A model generated the notes under the pieces. It searched no databases and was not told the origin of the DNA. It saw only the letters and a list, made by a program, of their open reading frames with translations. Source: Sympetrum striolatum (Eukaryota; Arthropoda; Insecta; Odonata; Libellulidae). From it: a stretch of 64,000 bases of DNA. Below, piece after piece: positions 59,509 through 64,000 of the stretch (its first letter is position 1; every line of letters starts with the position of its first letter). The stretch is taken from assembly GCA_947579665.1 (NCBI GenBank), contig OX388350.1, positions 1,736,001 to 1,800,000 on the forward strand. The letters are read 5' to 3'. Made by a program: the position numbers and the translations under genes.

Positions 59509-61679
59509 GTAGGTTTGGAATTTTCCCTTTTCTTGTTTTATTCAAGTTCTTTATGATGATTCTTATTATTCTCTGTTGTAAGAAAATGTATGAATCCAAT
59601 CAACGTTTTATATTAAAACCATTAATTTTTAATTATTAATTAATTAATTAATTAATGATTATTTTTTGTCATAATTTCAAGAAACGTCATCCCCTGTAAA
59701 TGGCATTGTAAAATTATCATTGAATTTAAAAAATTTATCTTTTTAATTTATGGGAGCCATTTGCAAATATTTAGGTCCTACCATCTCTTGGCACTAAATC
59801 AATAATTATTTCTAAACTGGTGTGTCACTTCATGGCAGTTTTTCTATTCATTGAATGTGTTTAACTATTCTCAGCATAGAATATAGTTTTATGAGGTCAC
59901 TAAAGTTTTTCCAGGGAACTGAATGTGTATATTTTGCTGAATTCATTCAACAGAAGTTTCTTAATTCATAATACTTTGTTAATTTATCTGCAATTTCCTA
60001 TTTCAATTATCATTCTTGTTCACATTTATTGAAGTTGATTGTATTTAATTATGAATGGAAGTAATTACTTTGCCAAAGTTCTTCAACTAGATGTACTATG
60101 AGCTGAGTTGAATGTTGAGAGGATGGTTCCCACCTCATAATTCTTATTAACCTAGAGATTTTAAAATAAGTTTTTAGACTGTATTTCAAGCCCTTCCATA
60201 TTCAATATTGGATAGCAATTTTCTATTTTATATCAGTAATTATGACTTAATTTGTCAACCTTGCTATCATATTTTAATTTCCTAATGAAATAAATACATA
60301 TTTTGAGCCAGAGATCTTTCTTTGTCACTCAGAGGAGCTTCCTCAATCCCAAAGACTTTGGGTCAACCACAAGAGGTGGAAACTCCCAGTAAGAGGTGGT
60401 AGCATAAAGAAGTATTTGTATACTTCTTTATGCTACCACCCAGACCCAGAACTCACCACGTCCCCGTGGTGGGTCGTTTTGTAAACAAAATGAGCGAAGA
60501 TCTGCACCAACAATTGTATTGAAACAAAAAATTACCAAACATTTACTATTAGAAAATTACTAAATTATCTGAAAGGATACCGCCTCGCCTCTCTGTCCAG
60601 GTAGGCTACTCTGCTGTTTTTGACGAAGCTGTGAAACCGAATTCCACTTGAATATCAAAGTTAATCGTATATGCTTGGATTTTAAATATATTATATTTAC
60701 TTTTTATTATCTAATTATCATTGTAATAGAATTAAAGTATAGCATCTCTTAAAGTCGTATGATTAAAATATACTAAACAGTCAAACTTTGAAATTTTGCA
60801 AAAACTACTAATTTTACTCATTTTGTACTAGTGTACATAGTTATGTTGCGCGACCGGAAGATATGAAATAAATGTACAATAAGTGCATTTATATTGATTT
60901 CACATACTTTTAGTAGTTAATTCATGGTATAGGAACGCAATTAAAACCATCTGGCGTGTTTAAAAAAATTATGAAAAATTAAGGTTTTTCCTAATTTTTT
61001 GCTAACTTCGATGGCATTGCGCGACCGGAAGACAAATTTATAAAAAAATAATAATCAGTGCTTTTTTCATGTCTATACCAATCGCAACTTTTCCGCACTA
61101 TAGCGATCTGAAATGAAAAAAAAAGTTTTTTTCGAACCACCCTAGTCTACATGTATATATTACATTGGATTGCTATATATTTACATATCTTCAGGTGATG
61201 TATTTTGTTGTTTTCGTTAGATTACCTAGTTGACTTGTTTAATTTCTCCAAAAACGTTTTGTTGTAATGTGTGAAAGATATATTATGGCATTTTTTATGA
61301 TGTAATAATTCTTAATTATTTTAACTTCAGTAATTTCAACAGTTAATATAGATATCTCTAATTTGATAATTGATCTCTGGAAGAGTGATTTTTAATGAGC
61401 ATTACTAACTAATTAAGCAGCTTGATTCACAAAAACAAAGAGGGGATAAATTACATTGAGAAATTAGATAGCTATTGCTTGGAAATCATATTACTCATTC
61501 CGTTCCTTCTCTTTTTATCATTATATTTTGTTGAATTTAATTCTTCTTTCTAAATACTTATGGAGTTCAATGTTTTAAAATTATTCAGAGAAATACCATG
61601 CGAGAGAGTTGCTGGTTTTGGTGTACAGCTCTTGTGTTTGACTTTCACTTTTCATGTCTGCGAATTGGACTTCTAAATA
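59509..61679. other. Presumed large intron or 3' flank of ZNHIT1, AT-rich
   Basis: It contains a (TTAA)n microsatellite at about 59,630-59,656, the hairpin at 60,396-60,439 and a duplicated 16-bp word at 60,846 and 61,017. No exon with HIT-type zinc-finger codons is apparent. Confidence 0.45.
60396..60439. repeat. Perfect 20-bp stem hairpin with four-base loop
   Basis: GTGGTAGCATAAAGAAGTAT (60,396-60,415) and ATACTTCTTTATGCTACCAC (60,420-60,439) are exact reverse complements with loop TTGT. A second smaller hairpin, ACTCACCACG and CGTGGTGGGT, follows at about 60,450-60,474, and CCCAAAG-ACT-TTGGG lies before it at about 60,350. All are inside the presumed ZNHIT1 intron. Confidence 0.85.
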
Positions 61680-62265
61680 CCAGGTGTAGAAATATGAAAC
61701 CGGAATTGTTTTGTAAAAATTACACGTCTTTTATTTGAAAATTATGAAAAATATTTTTTTCAACATAACCTCCATTGTAATTGATACATTTTTCCCCACC
61801 TCTCCGGCAGGTTATGAATGCCACGCCAAAAAAACAATTCTTCCTTTGAAGCGAACCAGTTGTCGAGCCATTCTCGTACGGTTTCATACGAATCGAAGTG
61901 TTGTTCGGCGAGTGCGTGTCCCAATGATGCAAACAGATGGTAATCGGACGGAGCCGAGTCTGGAAAATAAGCCGCATGCGCTAGTATTTCCCAATTGAAC
62001 GCCTTGATCGTATTCCTGACCCGTTTTGCTGTGTGTGAGGGGGCATTATCATGAAGCAAAGTGACTTTATGTTGCCTTTTTGCATATTCCCGTCGTTTTT
62101 CACATATTGCTCGATTCAAATCGAATATTTGTTGTTGGTAGCGATCAGTGTAAACGGTTTTACCAGGTTTTAGTTGTTCATAATATTTTTGGATGTCATT
62201 TTTTTGGATTGGTTTTTCCAATCCAATTCCAATTGGATGTCGATGTATCCCCTGGATTCACCCAT
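61680..62265 (-). mobile_element. Mariner-family DNA transposon, 5'-truncated
   Basis: The end at 61,680 starts CCAGGTGTAGAAATATGAAA next to a TA dinucleotide at 61,678-61,679, as expected for a mariner terminus. The transposase C-terminal half lies inside on the minus strand. The other end is missing; homology stops near 62,265. Confidence 0.82.
61760..62221 (-). pseudogene. Mariner transposase, C-terminal half
   Basis: The 153-residue frame has LKPGKTVYTDRYQQQIFDLN, then VTLLHDNAPSHTA with the second catalytic Asp, and YFPDSAPSDYHLFASL with the third (DD34D spacing region), followed by the usual LDNWFASKEELFFWRGIHNLPERW tail, broken here into motifs only for recognition. The first Asp and the N-terminal helix-turn-helix part are absent, so the copy is inactive. 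Confidence 0.85.
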
Positions 62266-62289
62266 GATTTACGACGCTTAGGATACTTA

Positions 62290-64000
62290 AAATTAGGGGT
62301 GAGCCGATAATTAATTCCGATATAAATACTGGCCGATATTCGGTTATCGGCATATCGGTATCGGAGCATGAAAATCCGATAATTTTTTCACTTGTATAAC
62401 TTCTTCAACAAATTGCTGTTTATTTCCCATTTGAATATTTTGCTTTTCCCGCTTCACCGCACTTACTAATGTGCATTGTTTGCAGCCTTCTTAAATAATC
62501 CACTAGTTGGCGCTGTATTTTGAAAACGCAACAAAGGCGCAAAAATTCACCCGAGGTCACATGTATCGCACGTGGTAATCAAAATGTCGGACGTGTGGAA
62601 GTATTTCGTAGTATAACATGATGACCCCAATAAGGCATCTTGTGAACTTTGCAATGTACATGCGTAATTTCATACAACCAAGCATGCGACTTTGTCAAAC
62701 ACGAGTTGGAGGAGGCTGAAATAGTCGCCTGCACCACGGACTTCTGGTCATCGAATTCTGGTGATGATTATTTATCATTGACGGTGCATTTCATATCGAA
62801 AGAATTTGTTAAGAAAAACTTGTTTTTGGAAGTTGTTCCATTTAGTCCTGTTTATCATACGAGTGAAAATACATCAGAGGTTTTAGTTGAAACACTAGAT
62901 TCATGGAAAATTAAGAGGGAAAACATTAATTTATTTCTTAGAGATAATGCGTTCAACATGGCTGGGGCATTCACACTATGTGGAATCCCTAGTGAAGGTT
63001 GTGCTGCTCACACTCTTCAGTTAGTTGTACGGGAGGCTTTGCTCAATCAGACTTCTATTTCCAATGTTTGTACCAAAGTGAGGAAAGTTGTGGCGCATTT
63101 CAGGCATTCCTTGAGTGCAAACAAATTGCGTATAACTTACCAAGTAAACAATCATTTGCCAGTGCATAAACTCATTCAGGACCAAAACACAAGGTGGGAT
63201 AGTACCTTTCTGATGCTGGAGAGGTTTGTCGAACAAAAGAAAATGATCAAAGGACTTGCCCCTACATTTAATATCAGTAATATACCATTAAATGAAGAAT
63301 GGCAACTCATAGAAGATGTTGTTCCTTGCTTGCAATTATTTAGATGTGTAACTCTTGAAATGAGTGAGGAAGGGCCAAGATCATCCATTGCAAATGTCAT
63401 TTCACTAATGGGAGGTCTGATTTCAAAATTAAATGCTATGTTTGACAAAGATACAAATCATCCCAAGTCATTTGGTCAATCTTTAATAGCAAACTTGAGA
63501 AAGAGATTCAAAAACATAGAGAAAACACATTTTTATGCCGTTGCTACCCTGATGGACCCAAGGTTTAAAGGCTTTGTCTTTTCTTCCCCAGAGTCAGTCG
63601 AAAAAGATAAAAACGAAATTATTAATGTTATGAAAGACTCGTTCAAAAGATAAGATACCAGTTTGGAAATTTTAAATTCAATAGAAAGTACAGTGGATTG
63701 CCCTTCATTGAGTTTATACAATATCATTCTTCCTCAGATTAAAGTATCACTAGACAATCCAGAGGATGAATTAGAGGATTATCTTCAGGAATCCTTATTG
63801 CCTATTGAGTGTGATCCCCTTTTTTATTGGAAGAATCGCAAAAAATATGTGCACCTTTCAGTATTAGCCAAAATATATTTAGCTGCACCATGTGGATCTG
63901 TAGCATCAGAAAGGTTTATCAGCGCAGCAAATTTAGTGTCTTCTAAGACAAGGGGAGCATTGAACCCTAATAAGGTTAAGCAGCTTGTATTTTTGGCTAA
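62290..64000 (+). mobile_element. hAT transposon (ZBED-like), cut by the window end
   Basis: Before the coding part lies a stretch rich in ATCGG words (CCGATATTCGGTTATCGGCA, 62,332-62,375), often seen near the ends of this kind of hAT. A BED-finger remnant and the transposase body follow. The right end is outside the window. The boundaries on the left are not fixed; mariner sequence ends at about 62,265. Confidence 0.75.
62584..64000 (+). pseudogene. hAT-family transposase with BED remnant, one internal stop, open at window end
   Basis: A BED zinc-finger start is read at 62,584 (MSDVWKYF, then CELCNVH) with two stop codons (62,614 and 62,665). A deletion then joins a different frame. The catalytic body is 62,649-63,653: VACTTDFWSS with the first Asp, FLRDNAFNMAGAF with the second, GCAAHTLQLVV, TRWDSTFLMLERFVEQ with the conserved R-W motif, and ATLMDPRFKGF. 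A single TAA at 63,651-63,653 interrupts it; the same frame then stays open for 115 codons to the window end and holds the dimerisation region (YLAAPCGSVASERFISAANL). One nonsense change apart, the catalytic part is well preserved, so the copy is young. Confidence 0.85.

Overview
The window is eukaryotic and almost certainly from an arthropod, probably an insect. It is AT-rich, has spliced genes with short introns, and carries Jockey-clade and other LINE debris, Penelope-like elements, a tRNA-derived SINE, mariner, hAT, Tigger/pogo and MULE remnants, canonical Helitrons and a Ty3/gypsy fragment. I cannot name the species from the sequence.

Region 1 (1-32,368) is one giant repeat cluster. It is built from about 19 end-to-end copies of a ~0.8-1.8 kb element (mostly ~1.1 kb). 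Each copy has a hairpin end (GCTTGCA-TAC-TGCAAGC, called RE here), usually six diverged internal monomers, and an AT-rich end (LE) with CTAT/TA microsatellite and a ~37-bp unit reading ATGAATCCGGAGAAGCATC. Every monomer carries one tRNA T-arm/B-box-like motif (GGTTCGANNCC) inside a short hairpin, at a nearly fixed 147-176 bp spacing. I count about 118 such motifs in the cluster, some degenerate. Copies point one way from 6.2 to 15.5 kb and the other way from 15.5 to 32.4 kb and from 1 to 717. Two adjacent canonical Helitrons (718-3345 and 3357-6244) sit at one orientation switch. A GC-rich Jockey-clade LINE (23,707-28,226) with a 20-bp target-site duplication sits inside a palindromic LE junction.

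Region 2 (32,369-48,190) is mostly non-coding DNA with eroded transposons: a complete SINE with target duplication, a Tigger/pogo C-terminal piece with its terminal inverted repeat, a frameshifted MULE transposase end with an intron, four Penelope-like RT fragments, a ~790-bp perfect-centre foldback element, a set of ~190-bp AT-rich tandem repeats and an old minus-strand LINE.

Region 3 (48,193-50,883, minus strand) holds the six 3' exons of an ABCG half-transporter of the ABCG1/ABCG4 type. Splice sites and reading phases are intact, but there are two in-frame TAG codons and no nucleotide-binding-domain exons in view.

Region 4 (51,600-64,000) contains a solitary, well-bounded copy of the B-box element (51,801-52,947), which defines both of its ends, then a GT-rich degenerate minisatellite (54.9-56.1 kb), a second partial B-box element joined to a gypsy RT/RNase H fragment, the first two coding exons of a ZNHIT1 homologue (59,106-59,508, plus strand), a perfect 20-bp hairpin, a truncated mariner and a hAT transposase that runs off the window end.

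The only host genes I can support are the ABCG transporter and ZNHIT1. The feature most worth following up is the B-box element: a transposon-like unit that has amplified a nucleosome-length tandem monomer in which the RNA polymerase III/TFIIIC recognition motif is the best conserved part.
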